NCBI GenBank assembly: GCA_963703665.1
Contig: CAVPFB010000004.1
Coordinates: 496,001 to 560,000, forward strand
Length of the DNA stretch: 64,000 nucleotides
Source: AP-15 sp963703665
Lineage (GTDB): Bacteria > Pseudomonadota > Alphaproteobacteria > ATCC43930 > CGMCC-115725
Reading direction: 5' to 3'
The notes under the pieces are model-generated. The model searched no databases, had not been told where the DNA came from, and was given only the letters and a program-made list of their open reading frames with translations. The translations under genes and the position numbers were made by a program. The first letter of the stretch is position 1. Each line of letters opens with the position of its first letter. Shown in pieces: positions 26,978 through 36,238 of this stretch.

Positions 26978-27010
26978 TCGTGGTCGACGCAGAGTGATCG
27001 TGGTCGACGC
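26973..27010 (+). repeat. 18-bp direct repeat disrupting the toxin start
   Basis: AGTGATCGTGGTCGACGC occurs at 26973-26990 and again at 26993-27010, separated by AG. The unit contains the toxin start GTG and codons for VIVVDA. The duplication makes the first start read VIVVDAE and stop, so translation coupled to the antitoxin is cut short. Only the second copy continues into the PIN sequence. Confidence 0.85.
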
Positions 27011-27116
27011 CTCCGCACTTCTCGAAGCGCTGTTGCGGACGCCGGCCGCGGCGGCCGTAGAGAAGCGGCTGTTTGATATGGGAAATACCTTGCACGTGCC
27101 GCACCTGAAGCGCTAA
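26994..27116 (+). pseudogene. Truncated VapC/FitB PIN-domain toxin
   Basis: The first 40 residues of a PIN-domain RNase toxin: VIVVDASALLEALLRTP (first catalytic Asp in VVDAS), AAVEKRLFDMGNTLHVPHL, then KR and a stop. Full-length toxins have about 130 residues with three more acidic active-site residues, all missing here. The upstream duplication also uncouples it from the antitoxin. It is non-functional. The stretch 27117-27221 contains nothing else recognisable. Confidence 0.8.
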
Positions 27117-27221
27117 ATCACTGAAATCCGAAGGTAGTAAAAGAGCCGCGATTACGGATGGGAAATCCGAAACTCACGCTGGCGATACCAGCCTCTTCCC
27201 CGGCCAGGCTTCGCACTCTCG

Positions 27222-28238
27222 TCAGATCTGTTGACTGGACGCTGCTCCCTGCATCCCGCCATGGACCTCGGCGACGATTTCGAACGAGCGTTTGCGTTTG
27301 GCGTGGTCGAAGATGTTGGCGGTTACCATCAATTCGTCAGCGCCGGTGCGGCGGATGAAGTCGTCGAGGCCGCGGCGGATGGTGTCGGGGCCGCCGACGA
27401 CGGCGCAGGACAGCCCGTCATCGAGGATCGCGCGGGCGTAGGGATCGAGCCGCGCTTCGAAATCCGCGACCGGCGGCGGCACTCGGCCGCGACGTCCGGT
27501 CCGGTTGTTCAGCATCGATTGCTGCAATGACGAGTAGAGGAAACGCGCCTCTTCGTCCGATTCCGCGGCGACGACGGTGATCCCGAGCATGATATTGGCG
27601 GCGGCGAGCTGCGCCGACGGGCGGTACCGCTGGCGGTAGATCGCCATCGCCTCAATCATCATCGCCGGGGCGAAATGCGAGGCGAACGCGAACGGCAGCC
27701 CCAGATACGCCGCGACCTGCGCGCCGTAGAGGCTCGACCCGAGGATCCAGATCGGCACCTCCAGCCCGGCGCCGGGAACCGCCTGCACCGCCTGATCAGG
27801 CTCGGCGGGGCGGAAATAACCCATCAGCTCGACGACTTCCTGGGGAAAGTTTTCGGCGCCGCCGAGCAAGGCCCGGCGCACCGCTCGCGCGGTGACCTGG
27901 TCGGACCCCGGTGCGCGGCCGAGGCCCAGCTCGACCCGTCCGGGATGCAGCGCGGCGAGGGTGCCGAACTGTTCGGCGATGATCAAGGGCGCGTGGTTCG
28001 GCAGCATGATACCGCCGGCGCCGATCCGGATATGACTGGTGCCGGCCGCGACATGGGCCAGCGCTACCGCGGTCGCAGCACTGGCGATGCCGGGCAAATT
28101 GTGATGCTCGGCCATCCAGAACCGCCGGTAGCCGAGCGCCTCGACATGCCGTGCCAAGTCGAGCGAATTGCGCAGCGACTGCCCGGCGTCGCCGCCTTCG
28201 ACGATCGGAGAAAGATCCAGAACCGAAAGTGGGACCAT
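27222..28238 (-). CDS. LLM class flavin-dependent oxidoreductase (YhbW-like)
   Basis: A 338-residue single-domain luciferase-like protein of the MsnO8/YhbW subgroup. Hallmarks are the N-terminal VPLSVLDLSPIVEG, RFWMAEHHNLPGIASAA (about residues 39-55), GAGGIMLPNHAPLIIAEQFG and VELGLGRAPGSD. The frame is intact. These enzymes bind reduced flavin; their substrates are mostly unknown. It is monocistronic on minus and diverges from alr; the 266 bases at 28239-28504 hold no gene. Confidence 0.9.
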   Translation of the reverse strand: MVPLSVLDLSPIVEGGDAGQSLRNSLDLARHVEALGYRRFWMAEHHNLPGIASAATAVALAHVAAGTSHIRIGAGGIMLPNHAPLIIAEQFGTLAALHPGRVELGLGRAPGSDQVTARAVRRALLGGAENFPQEVVELMGYFRPAEPDQAVQAVPGAGLEVPIWILGSSLYGAQVAAYLGLPFAFASHFAPAMMIEAMAIYRQRYRPSAQLAAANIMLGITVVAAESDEEARFLYSSLQQSMLNNRTGRRGRVPPPVADFEARLDPYARAILDDGLSCAVVGGPDTIRRGLDDFIRRTGADELMVTANIFDHAKRKRSFEIVAEVHGGMQGAASSQQI

Positions 28239-28504
28239 CGGATCAAGATGGCACCGGACGCCGCCGGCGAAAAGCGCTTCCGCTCACCGCCTGTTGGGCG
28301 GGTCGCGCCGCCGCGGACCGTGGCCGCCGCATCCCCTTTTGCCAGCGGGGCGGAGCCCGCGCGCGCTCCCGGCGCTTGCCCGGTCCGCGGCGCCGGCAAA
28401 GGAACTGGCCGAGCGGCACGAATCATGATCCTGTACCGGCGGATCCGAAACGGACGGCGGGCCGATCCGTGTCCGTCTGCCGACCGGTGGGTGGGGGCCC
28501 GCAC

Positions 28505-29669
28505 ATGGCCATCGATCGCGCCGAGCGCGCCGGAGGTGTCCTCGAGGTCGATCTCGCGGGCATCGTCGCCAATTGGCGCTTGCTGTCGCAGCTCGTCGCC
28601 CCCGCTTCCTGTGCCGCGGTGGTCAAGGCCGATGCTTATGGGCTGGGCGCCACGGCGGTGGCGACAGCGCTCGCCAGGGCCGGGTGCCGCCGCTTTTTCG
28701 TCGCCACCCTCGACGAGGCGGTGAGCCTGCGCGCCCTAATGCCCGATTCGGTCGAGATCGCGGTGTTCAACGGCCCGGTGCCGGGCTCGGCGGCGGAGTT
28801 TGCGGCGCATCGGCTCGTCCCGGTGCTCAACGATCCGGGCCAGATCGCCGAATGGGGACGGGAAGCGGCGAAGCACGGGCCCGCGCCGGCGATGCTGCAT
28901 GTCGACACCGGGATGGCCCGGCTCGGGTTGACCCCGGTCGAGCTCGACCGCATGGCAGACGGCCTGCGCCGCCCCGGTGCGATCTGCTGGCTTGCCCTGG
29001 TCAGCCATCTCGCGTGCGCCGACGAGCCGGAGCACCCGCTCAATGCGCAGCAGCGCACGCGTTTCGTCGCGGCGCGATGCCGGCTGGGCGGCATGCCGGC
29101 CAGCCTCGCCGCGTCCTCGGGGATCTTCCTCGGCCGCGGGTTCCATTTCGATCTCGTCCGGCCGGGGGCCGCGCTCTATGGCGTCAATCCGCAGCCGGGC
29201 ACCGCCAATCCGATGCGGTCAAATCGTCCATCTGAAGGCAAGAATCCTGCAAATCCGAGAGGTTGACGAGGGTCAGCCGGTTGGCTACGGTGCCGCCCAT
29301 GTGATGCCCGCGGCGGGGCGCCTGGCAACAGTGGCGGTCGGCTATGCGGACGGGTGGCTGCGGTCGCTGAGCCATCGCGGGTCGGGTCGCATCGGTGGGG
29401 TGCGCGTGCCATTGCTCGGCCGGGTTTCGATGGATCTCGCCGTCTTCGATGTATCTGCGGTCGAGCCGTCTTTGACGCGGCCCGGTGCGCTGATCGAGCT
29501 TCTGGGCGAGGATTACGGGGTCGATGCTGCCGCAGCCGACGCCGGGACCATCGGTTACGAGATCCTGACCGCGCTTGGCCGCCGCTATCACCGGGTCTAT
29601 CGCGGCGCCGCTGACGCGTGGCCGGGATCGAGCGCCCCGCCCAAATCGAGCACGTTGACCGGACCATGA
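28505..29669 (+). CDS. alr: Alanine racemase (one frame error)
   Basis: Pyridoxal-phosphate enzyme making D-alanine for peptidoglycan, about 387 residues. The PLP lysine lies in AVVKADAYGLGA (about residues 38-49), the substrate region is MLHVDTGMARLGL, and the second catalytic base Tyr is in VGYADGWLRSL, followed by LLGRVSMDLAVFDVS. The frame changes at 29219, where one extra T separates GTANPMR from QIVHLKARIL. The ending (WPGSSAPPKSSTLTGP) is non-conserved. The stop overlaps the mlaE ATG by three bases, so the wall gene and the lipid transporter are coupled. Confidence 0.95.
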
Positions 29670-30439
29670 AATTTATCGCCTCGATCGGCGCCGCCTTTCT
29701 CGGCTTTCTGGCCGCGGCCGGGCGGCTGGCGATGTTCGCCGGGGCGGCGCTGGCGACGGCCTTTTCGCCGCCTTTCTACCTGCGCGCGATGCTGCGCCAG
29801 ATGCTCGATATCGGGTATTTCTCGCTGCCGGTGGTGGGCCTGACCGCGATCTTTACCGGCATGGTGCTGGCCCTGCAATCCTACACCGGGTTCAGTCGAT
29901 TCGCCGCCGAGAGCGCGATCGCGACGGTCGTCGTCTTGTCGGTCACTCGCGAGCTCGGGCCGGTGATCGCCGGGCTGATGGTCGCCGGTCGGGTCGGGGC
30001 GGCGATGGCGGCCGAGATCGGCACGATGCGCGTCACCGACCAGATCGACGCGCTGACGACCTTGTCGGTCAACCCGTTGCGCTACCTGGTGCTGCCGCGG
30101 CTGATCGCCGGGCTGGTGACGTTGCCGCTCCTGGTCTTCGTCGCCGACATCATCGGCGTCTTCGGCGGGTATTTGGTCGCGATCTACAAGTTCGGCTTCA
30201 ACCCGCAGGCCTATCTCGCCCGCACCCAGCAATATCTCGAAGCGAGCGACGTCGTCTCCGGCCTGATCAAGGCCGCCGTGTTCGGCTTTATCGTCGCGCT
30301 GATGGGCTGTTATCACGGCTACCATTCGCGCGGTGGGGCACAAGGCGTCGGCCAGGCGACGACCTATGCCGTGGTTTCGGCCTCGATCCTGATCCTGGTT
30401 TTGGATTACGGGATCACCCAGGCGTTGTTCTCGCGATGA
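29666..30439 (+). CDS. mlaE: MlaE-type ABC transporter permease
   Basis: A 257-residue MlaE/YrbE permease of the MCE lipid-transport family. Visible features are the amphipathic N-terminal helix, six hydrophobic segments, the coupling motif VTRELGPVIAGLMVAGRVGA (about residues 92-111), AEIGTMRVTDQIDAL and the EASDVVSGLIKAAVFGFIVA segment. It starts inside the alr stop (ATGA) and is followed after 10 bases by the ATPase gene. No mlaD (MCE substrate-binding) gene lies next to it, which is unusual. Confidence 0.94.
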   Translation: MKFIASIGAAFLGFLAAAGRLAMFAGAALATAFSPPFYLRAMLRQMLDIGYFSLPVVGLTAIFTGMVLALQSYTGFSRFAAESAIATVVVLSVTRELGPVIAGLMVAGRVGAAMAAEIGTMRVTDQIDALTTLSVNPLRYLVLPRLIAGLVTLPLLVFVADIIGVFGGYLVAIYKFGFNPQAYLARTQQYLEASDVVSGLIKAAVFGFIVALMGCYHGYHSRGGAQGVGQATTYAVVSASILILVLDYGITQALFSR

Positions 30440-30449
30440 GCGCCTGGCC

Positions 30450-31239
30450 ATGACCGCTGGTGTCGGGGCGATGCCCAAGATCAGCGTGCACGGGCTGGAA
30501 AAGTCGTTCGGCCGGAACCGCGTGCTCGACCGCCTCGATCTCGATTTCGCCGCCGGCGAGAGCCTCGTTGTAATCGGCGGCTCGGGGACCGGCAAATCCG
30601 TTCTGGTCAAATGCATCCTCGGCCTGTTGCGTCCCGAGGCCGGATCGATCCGCATCGACGGCGCCGAGACGGCGCGCCTTGGCCGCGCCGCCCGCGAGCG
30701 CCTGCTGCAGAAATTCGGCGTCCTGTTTCAGGGGAGCGCCCTGTTCGAACTCGCTGCTGGTGTGGGAGAATGTCGCGTTCGGGCTGATCCAGGGACGCGG
30801 CATGGAACGCCAGGCGGCAAGGGAGATCGCGCTCTCAAAGCTCGCCGCTGTCGGGCTCGGGCGCGAGGTCGGCGAGCTACGCCCGGCGGAGCTGTCGGGT
30901 GGCATGCAAAAGAGGGTGGCGCTGGCCCGCGCGGTCGCGGCCGACCCCGAAATCATCTTTTTCGACGAGCCGACCACCGGCCTCGATCCGATCATGGCCG
31001 ATGTGATCAACGACCTAATCCTCAAATGCGTCCGCGAATTGGGTGCCACCGCGGTTTCGATCACCCACGACATGGTCAGCGCGCGCAAGATCGCCGACCG
31101 GATCGCCATGCTGCACAAGGGGCGAATCGTCTGGCAGGGCGCGGCGGCCGAGATCGACCATTCCGGCAACCCGTTTGTCGATCAGTTCGTCAACGGCCGC
31201 GCCGAGGGGCCGATCCGTATGCAGGTCCGCGCCGCATGA
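30450..31239 (+). CDS. mlaF: MlaF-type ABC transporter ATP-binding protein (one frame error)
   Basis: ATPase partner of MlaE, about 262 residues. It has Walker A GGSGTGKSVL (about residues 44-53), Q-loop VLFQGSALF, signature ELSGGMQKRVALARAVA, Walker B IIFFDEPTTGLDP and H-loop SITHDMVSA. The frame changes at 30750, where one extra C separates GSALFE from SLLVWENVAFGLI. MlaFE moves phospholipids between the membranes. The next gene, radA, starts 42 bases downstream. Confidence 0.93.
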
Positions 31240-31280
31240 GCGCCGGTCCGTCGGCTCACGGAACCGGTCGGGGCTAGCCG

Positions 31281-32786
31281 GTGGCGCGCGCCCAGGCGCG
31301 ATTTGCCTGTCAGCAATGCGGAGCGGTTCACGCCAAATGGACCGGCCGCTGCGAGGGCTGCGGCGCGTGGAACAGCCTGATCGAGGAATTGCCGCGCGAG
31401 GGCCTGCCCAAAGGCCTCGACCATCATGGCGGCCGCAGCCTGGGGTTTGTCGGGCTGACCGGGCCGAGCCTGTTGCCGCCGCGCCGGGTGACCGGCATCG
31501 CCGAGCTCGACCGGGTATGCGGCGGTGGGTTCGTTGCCGGCTCGGCGATCCTGGTCGGTGGCGATCCCGGCATCGGCAAGTCGACCCTGCTGCTGCAGGC
31601 GGCGGCGGCGATCGCCTCGGCCGCGGGAAAACCGGCGAGCGCCGCCTACATTACCGGCGAGGAAGCGATCGACCAGGTGCGTCTGCGCGCGCTGCGGCTC
31701 GGGGTCGCGGCGAGTCCGGTGCAATTGGCGGCGGCGAGCAATGTGCGCGACATCCTCGCCTCGCTCGACCGCGCCGGCGCGCCCGACCTGGTGGTCATCG
31801 ACTCGATCCAGACCATGTACCTCGACACCCTCGACAGCGCGCCCGGCAGCGTCAGCCAGGTGCGTGGCGCGGCACAGGAGCTGATCCGCGTCGCCAAGCA
31901 GCGCGGGTTCGTTCTGGTCCTGGTCGGCCATGTGACCAAGGAAGGGGTCATCGCCGGGCCGCGCGTGCTCGAGCACATGGTCGACACCGTCTTATATTTC
32001 GAAGGCGAGCGCGGTCATCGGTTCCGCATTTTGCGCGCGGTCAAGAACCGCTTTGGCGCCACCGACGAGATCGGGGTGTTCGAGATGAGCGATTGCGGGC
32101 TGGTCGAGGTGCCGAACCCTTCGGCGCTGTTCCTCAGCGGGCACCAGGCGGCCGGGCCGGATGCAGCCGGCGCCGAGGGGGAAGACGAGCATGACGAGAC
32201 GGGGCCCGGGTCGGTCAGCGGCTCGGCGGTGTTCGCCGGCATCGAGGGCACCCGCCCGGTGCTGGTCGAGGTCCAGGCACTGGTCGCACCGGCCCTGCTC
32301 GGGACCCCGCGGCGGGCGGTGGTCGGCTGGGACGGCACCAGGCTGGCGATGATCACCGCGGTGCTCGAGGCGCGCTGCGGGCTCCCGATCGGCGCCAACG
32401 ACATTTATCTGAACATCGCCGGCGGGCTGCGCATCGTCGAGCCGGCGGCGGATCTGGCGGTCGCGGCGGCGCTGGTCTCGGCGCTGAGCGAAACCCCGGT
32501 GCCGGCCAATACCGTCGTCTTCGGCGAGATCGCGCTGTCGGGCGAGGTCCGCCCGGTCGGCCACAGCGAAGCCCGGCTCAAGGAAGCGCAGAAGCTCGGC
32601 TTTGCCGAAGCGTGGATTCCGCGCCGCGGCGGAAGCCGGCGCGCGGCCGCCGCCGGGGCCGGTCCGGCGATTACGGCGATGGCCCATCTGAATGATCTGG
32701 TCGAGCGGCTGTCGTCACGGCGCGCACCGCGCCGCCCCGGACGGATCGGCCCGCGGATTAGCCCGCGGGTCGAGGTGGCGTCGTGA
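31281..32786 (+). CDS. radA: DNA repair protein RadA
   Basis: RadA/Sms, 501 residues, a RecA-like helicase that promotes branch migration in recombination repair. In order it has the zinc finger C-x2-C-x12-C-x2-C (CQQCGAVHAKWTGRCEGC, from residue 9), Walker A GGDPGIGKSTLL (about residues 92-103), the RadA-specific KNRFG motif (about residues 254-258), and a Lon-protease-like domain from about residue 315 to the end. It starts at GTG 31281. Its stop overlaps the cvpA start (GTGA). The frame is intact. Confidence 0.97.
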   Translation: MARAQARFACQQCGAVHAKWTGRCEGCGAWNSLIEELPREGLPKGLDHHGGRSLGFVGLTGPSLLPPRRVTGIAELDRVCGGGFVAGSAILVGGDPGIGKSTLLLQAAAAIASAAGKPASAAYITGEEAIDQVRLRALRLGVAASPVQLAAASNVRDILASLDRAGAPDLVVIDSIQTMYLDTLDSAPGSVSQVRGAAQELIRVAKQRGFVLVLVGHVTKEGVIAGPRVLEHMVDTVLYFEGERGHRFRILRAVKNRFGATDEIGVFEMSDCGLVEVPNPSALFLSGHQAAGPDAAGAEGEDEHDETGPGSVSGSAVFAGIEGTRPVLVEVQALVAPALLGTPRRAVVGWDGTRLAMITAVLEARCGLPIGANDIYLNIAGGLRIVEPAADLAVAAALVSALSETPVPANTVVFGEIALSGEVRPVGHSEARLKEAQKLGFAEAWIPRRGGSRRAAAAGAGPAITAMAHLNDLVERLSSRRAPRRPGRIGPRISPRVEVAS

Positions 32787-33451
32787 ACGCCGTTGATCTC
32801 GCGGTTCTCGTGGTGATCGCCTTGTCGGCGGTGTTCGCCTTTGCCCGCGGCTTCGTGCGCGAGGCGCTGTCGATCGTCGCCTGGGTCGGAGCGGCGCTGA
32901 TCACGCTCTATGGATTTGGCTACGCCTACGACATCATCGCGCATTTGCTGACGACCCCGCTGCTCGCCGAATTGGTCGCCGGCGCCGGGCTGTTCCTGAT
33001 CTCTCTGGTCGGCTTGACGATCCTGACCGGGTCCATGGCGCGCCTGGCCAGCGCGAGCGCCCTGTCGCCGATCGACCGGACCCTGGGCCTGATCTTCGGC
33101 GTGGCGCGCGGCTTGGTATTGGTTTCGCTCGCTTATCTGGTGATCGACATCAGCCTGCCGCAAACCGACCGCCCGAGCTGGCTGCAGAACGCGAAAAGCG
33201 AGCCGTATCTGGCGCAGGGTGCCGACATGCTGCGCGGCATGCTGCCCCAATCCCTGCAGATCAAGACCGCGTCAGCCGCTGACGACGCCCAGCACGCGCT
33301 CGGCCAGGCCGAAACCGCGCGCGCCGCGATGCGCGCGCTGTCGAGCCCGACCGCCGCCCCGATACCGCCCAAGCCCGCGGACGCGACGGCGCCAGCCTAC
33401 AAGCCTGCCGAGCAACACGATCTGGACCGGCTGATCGACAACTCGCGCTAG
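32783..33451 (+). CDS. cvpA: CvpA family membrane protein
   Basis: A 222-residue CvpA-family inner-membrane protein with four hydrophobic segments in the first 125 residues. It contains AFARGFVREALSIVAWVGA and the conserved SPIDRTLGLIFGVARGLVLV. The C-terminal third is Ala/Pro-rich and probably disordered. It starts at GTG 32783, overlapping the radA stop. It lies upstream of purF, as in E. coli and many alphaproteobacteria. The role is poorly understood; it was first linked to colicin V production and later to envelope stress. Confidence 0.92.
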   Translation: MNAVDLAVLVVIALSAVFAFARGFVREALSIVAWVGAALITLYGFGYAYDIIAHLLTTPLLAELVAGAGLFLISLVGLTILTGSMARLASASALSPIDRTLGLIFGVARGLVLVSLAYLVIDISLPQTDRPSWLQNAKSEPYLAQGADMLRGMLPQSLQIKTASAADDAQHALGQAETARAAMRALSSPTAAPIPPKPADATAPAYKPAEQHDLDRLIDNSR

Positions 33452-33529
33452 CGGGGTTGCGGCATGCGGTCCCACTCGCATTCGGCCGGTTTCGTAACCA
33501 ATTCGAGTGAGCCGAGACGAGGATCGCTC

Positions 33530-35039
33530 ATGCTTTCAACCGATCCCGCGAATGCCATTCTCCCCAACGCCAACTCGTTGGCCGATCCGGTCGTCGATCC
33601 CTTGGACGCGGATCACCTGCATGAGGAATGCGGCGTGTTCGGCGTCTATGGCCATCCGGAGGCGGCGGCGCTGGTGGCACTCGGGCTGCACGCGCTGCAG
33701 CACCGCGGCCAGGAGGCGGCCGGCATCGTCGCTTACGACGGCGAGCAGTTCAGCGTCCATCGCGGCATGGGCCAGGTCAGCGACAATTTCAGCTCGAAAG
33801 AAGTGATCGCGCGCCTGCCCGGTCGGGCCGCGATCGGCCATGTGCGCTATGCGACGACCGGCGAGGTGGCATTGCGCAACATCCAGCCGCTGTTCGCCGA
33901 TTTCGAGTTCGGCGGGCTCGCCATCTGTCACAATGGCAATCTGACCAACTCGTACCAGCTGCGCCGCCAGCTGGTGCGCCGCGGCAGCCTGTTCCAATCG
34001 ACCAGCGACACCGAGGTCATCGTCCACCTGATCGCGACGAGCCTCAAGGAGACGGTGGTCGACCGGCTGACCGACGCGCTGCGCCAGATCCAAGGCGCCT
34101 ATTCGCTGGCCGCACTCTCGCAGGAGGAGATCATCGGCGTGCGCGACCCTCTGGGGGTGCGGCCGTTGGTGCTGGGTCGGCTCGGGGAGGCCTGGATCCT
34201 GGCTTCGGAAACCTGCGCGCTCGACATCATCGGCGCTGATTTCGTGCGCGACGTCGCCGCCGGCGAGATCGTCATCATCAGCGCAAACGGCGTGAGGAGC
34301 CTCTCGCCGTTCGGCCGCCGCGACAGCCGGTTCTGCGTCTTCGAGCACATCTATTTCGCCCGCCCCGACAGCGTCGTCGAGGGGACGAGCGTCTATGACG
34401 CGCGCAAGCGCATCGGGCGCGAGCTCGCCCGCGAGAGCCATGTCGACGCCGACATCGTCGTCCCGGTGCCCGATTCCGGGGTCCCGGCCGCACTCGGCTA
34501 TTCGCAGGAAGCGGGGGTGCCGTTCGAGCTCGGCATCATCCGCAACCATTATGTCGGGCGCACCTTTATCGAGCCGACCGAACAGATCCGCCACCTCGGC
34601 GTGCGGCTGAAGCACAATGCCAGCCGCGCCAATCTCGAGGGCAAGCGGGTCATCCTGGTCGACGATTTCGATCGTGCGCGGCACCACTTCGATCAAGATC
34701 GTCGAGATGGTCCGGCGCGCCGGAGCCCGCGAGGTGCATATGCGGATCTCGAGCCCGCCGACGAGCTACCCCTGCTACTACGGGATCGCCACCCCCGAGC
34801 GCGACCAGCTGCTCGCCGCCCGCTACGATATCGCCCAGATGGCCGAGCATATCGGCGTCGACAGCCTCGCCTTTTTGTCGCTCGACGGCCTCTACCGGGC
34901 GATGGGCGAAGCCGGGCGCGACCCGCGCGCGCCGCGCTTTTGCGACGCCTGCTTTACCGGCGATTACCCGATCCCGCTGGTCGATGCCGACAACGGCAAG
35001 GTCTCGGTGCAGTTGTCGCTGCTGTCCGAGCCCGCCTGA
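33530..35039 (+). CDS. purF: Amidophosphoribosyltransferase (one frame error)
   Basis: PurF of about 502 residues, first committed enzyme of purine synthesis (PRPP plus glutamine to phosphoribosylamine). The class II glutaminase domain starts after a short propeptide, with the nucleophile Cys in EECGVFGVYG (about residue 28), then LQHRGQEAAG and ICHNGNLTN. The PRPP-binding motif VILVDDSIVRGTT is split by one extra T at 34667. The start at 33530 (MLSTDPAN) has GAGG upstream; the longer in-frame extension is not conserved. Confidence 0.96.
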
Positions 35040-35059
35040 GCTTTCTTGCTCTGGCTGCG

Positions 35060-35812
35060 GTGGGACCCGATTTGGCTGCGGTAGGGGCCGGCCCGACAAA
35101 GCAGCTCGCGGAAAAGGTCGCGCTCGTCACCGGCGCCTCACGCGGCATCGGCGCCGCGGTCGCGCTTCGCTTCGCGGCAGAGGGCGCGCATGTGGTCCTT
35201 GCAGCGCGCACGGTGGGCGGTCTCGAAGAGGTCGACGACGCAATCCGCGCCGCCGGCGGCACTGCCACCCTCGTTCCCCTCGATCTGCGCGACTTCGCCA
35301 AGATCGACGAGCTCGCCGCAGCACTCCGCGAGCGCTATGGCCGGCTCGACGTTTTGGTCGGCAATGCCGGCGCGCTCGGGATGTTCTCGCCGCTCGGCCA
35401 TATTCCGCCGGCGATGTGGGCCGAAATCATCGACCTGAACCTGACCGTCAATTGGCGCCTGATCCGGGCGATGGACCCGTTGCTGCGTGCGGCGCCGGCC
35501 GGCCGGGCGATCTTTGTGACGAGCGGGGCTGCGCAGGGCGTCTTCGCCTATTGGGGCCCTTATGCGGTCAGCAAGGCGGGCCTCGACATGCTGGTCAGGA
35601 TCTATGCCGCCGAGATCGAGAACACAGGTGTGCGGGCGAACCTGATCGATCCGGGCGTCGTGCGAACCCGGTTGCGCGCCCGCGCCTTTCCCGGCGAAGA
35701 CCCAGCCTCGCTGCCTTCGCCCGAGAGCATCGCCGATGCCTTCGTTTCGCTGGCGCTCCCCGAGTGCACCCAGAATGGCGAGCTGGTCATGGTCTCGGCC
35801 TCTCCTGGTTAG
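35060..35812 (+). CDS. SDR family oxidoreductase
   Basis: A 250-residue short-chain dehydrogenase. NAD(P) binding is by VTGASRGIGAAVALRFAAEG, with the structural motif VGNAGALG, catalytic Ser in VTSGAAQG and the YxxxK pair in YAVSKAGLDML. The C-terminal region DPGVVRTRLRARAFPGEDP is typical of the SDRs often found directly after purF in alphaproteobacteria. No ATG exists at the right place; GTG 35060 or TTG 35072 are the likely starts, 20-32 bases after purF. The substrate is unknown. Confidence 0.85.
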   Translation: MGPDLAAVGAGPTKQLAEKVALVTGASRGIGAAVALRFAAEGAHVVLAARTVGGLEEVDDAIRAAGGTATLVPLDLRDFAKIDELAAALRERYGRLDVLVGNAGALGMFSPLGHIPPAMWAEIIDLNLTVNWRLIRAMDPLLRAAPAGRAIFVTSGAAQGVFAYWGPYAVSKAGLDMLVRIYAAEIENTGVRANLIDPGVVRTRLRARAFPGEDPASLPSPESIADAFVSLALPECTQNGELVMVSASPG

Positions 35813-35826
35813 AGAGAGGGCGGCCG

Positions 35827-36228
35827 TCAGGCCATTCTGCTTTTCAACAAAGAGAGGCCCGCGTCGAGCACGGCGTTGCCCGAGGACGGCACCTGGCCGT
35901 TGGAGGTCAGGTGATCAATGAGCTGCGGCAAATGCTGGGAGATTTGCGGCAGCTATTGCTCTATCGGCAGCCCGGTCCTGGCCGCGATCTGCTGGACGAG
36001 GTCGCTGCCCAAAATACCGCGCAGCGCGTCGGGCGCCACCGTCTGGTTCTGCCCGGTGCCGACCCAAGACGAGATCACATCGCCCAATCCCGCCGACTGG
36101 AATTTCTGGATCAACCCACCGAGGCCTCCTTCCTGGCTGCCTAGCGCGGCCACCAGTGCCTCAGGAACGCTCGCCGGGGTTCCCTCGCTCTTGCCGAGCA
36201 TAGAGCCGATCGTATCGAACAGACTCAT
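35827..36228 (-). CDS. YidB/DUF937 family protein with in-frame amber codon
   Basis: Conserved YidB-like protein: MSLFDTIGSMLGK, GGLGGLIQKFQSAGLGDVIS, SWVGTGQNQTVAPDALRGIL, TGLPIEQ, then TAG at 35955-35953. It continues in the same frame as LPQISQHLPQLIDHLTSNGQ, then VPSSGNAVLDAGLSLL, ending KSRMA and TGA at 35829-35827. The family needs the part after the TAG, so this is either a nonsense mutation, a base error or readthrough. Including it the product has 133 residues. The ribosome-binding site GAGGAGG is good. The function of the family is unknown. It converges with the SDR gene. Confidence 0.75.
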
Positions 36229-36238
36229 CGAGGCCTCC

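Noticed and set aside
28151..28504. Upstream in-frame extension of the alanine racemase gene
   Set aside because: Arg/Pro-rich, non-conserved leader; conservation begins right after the ATG at 28505.
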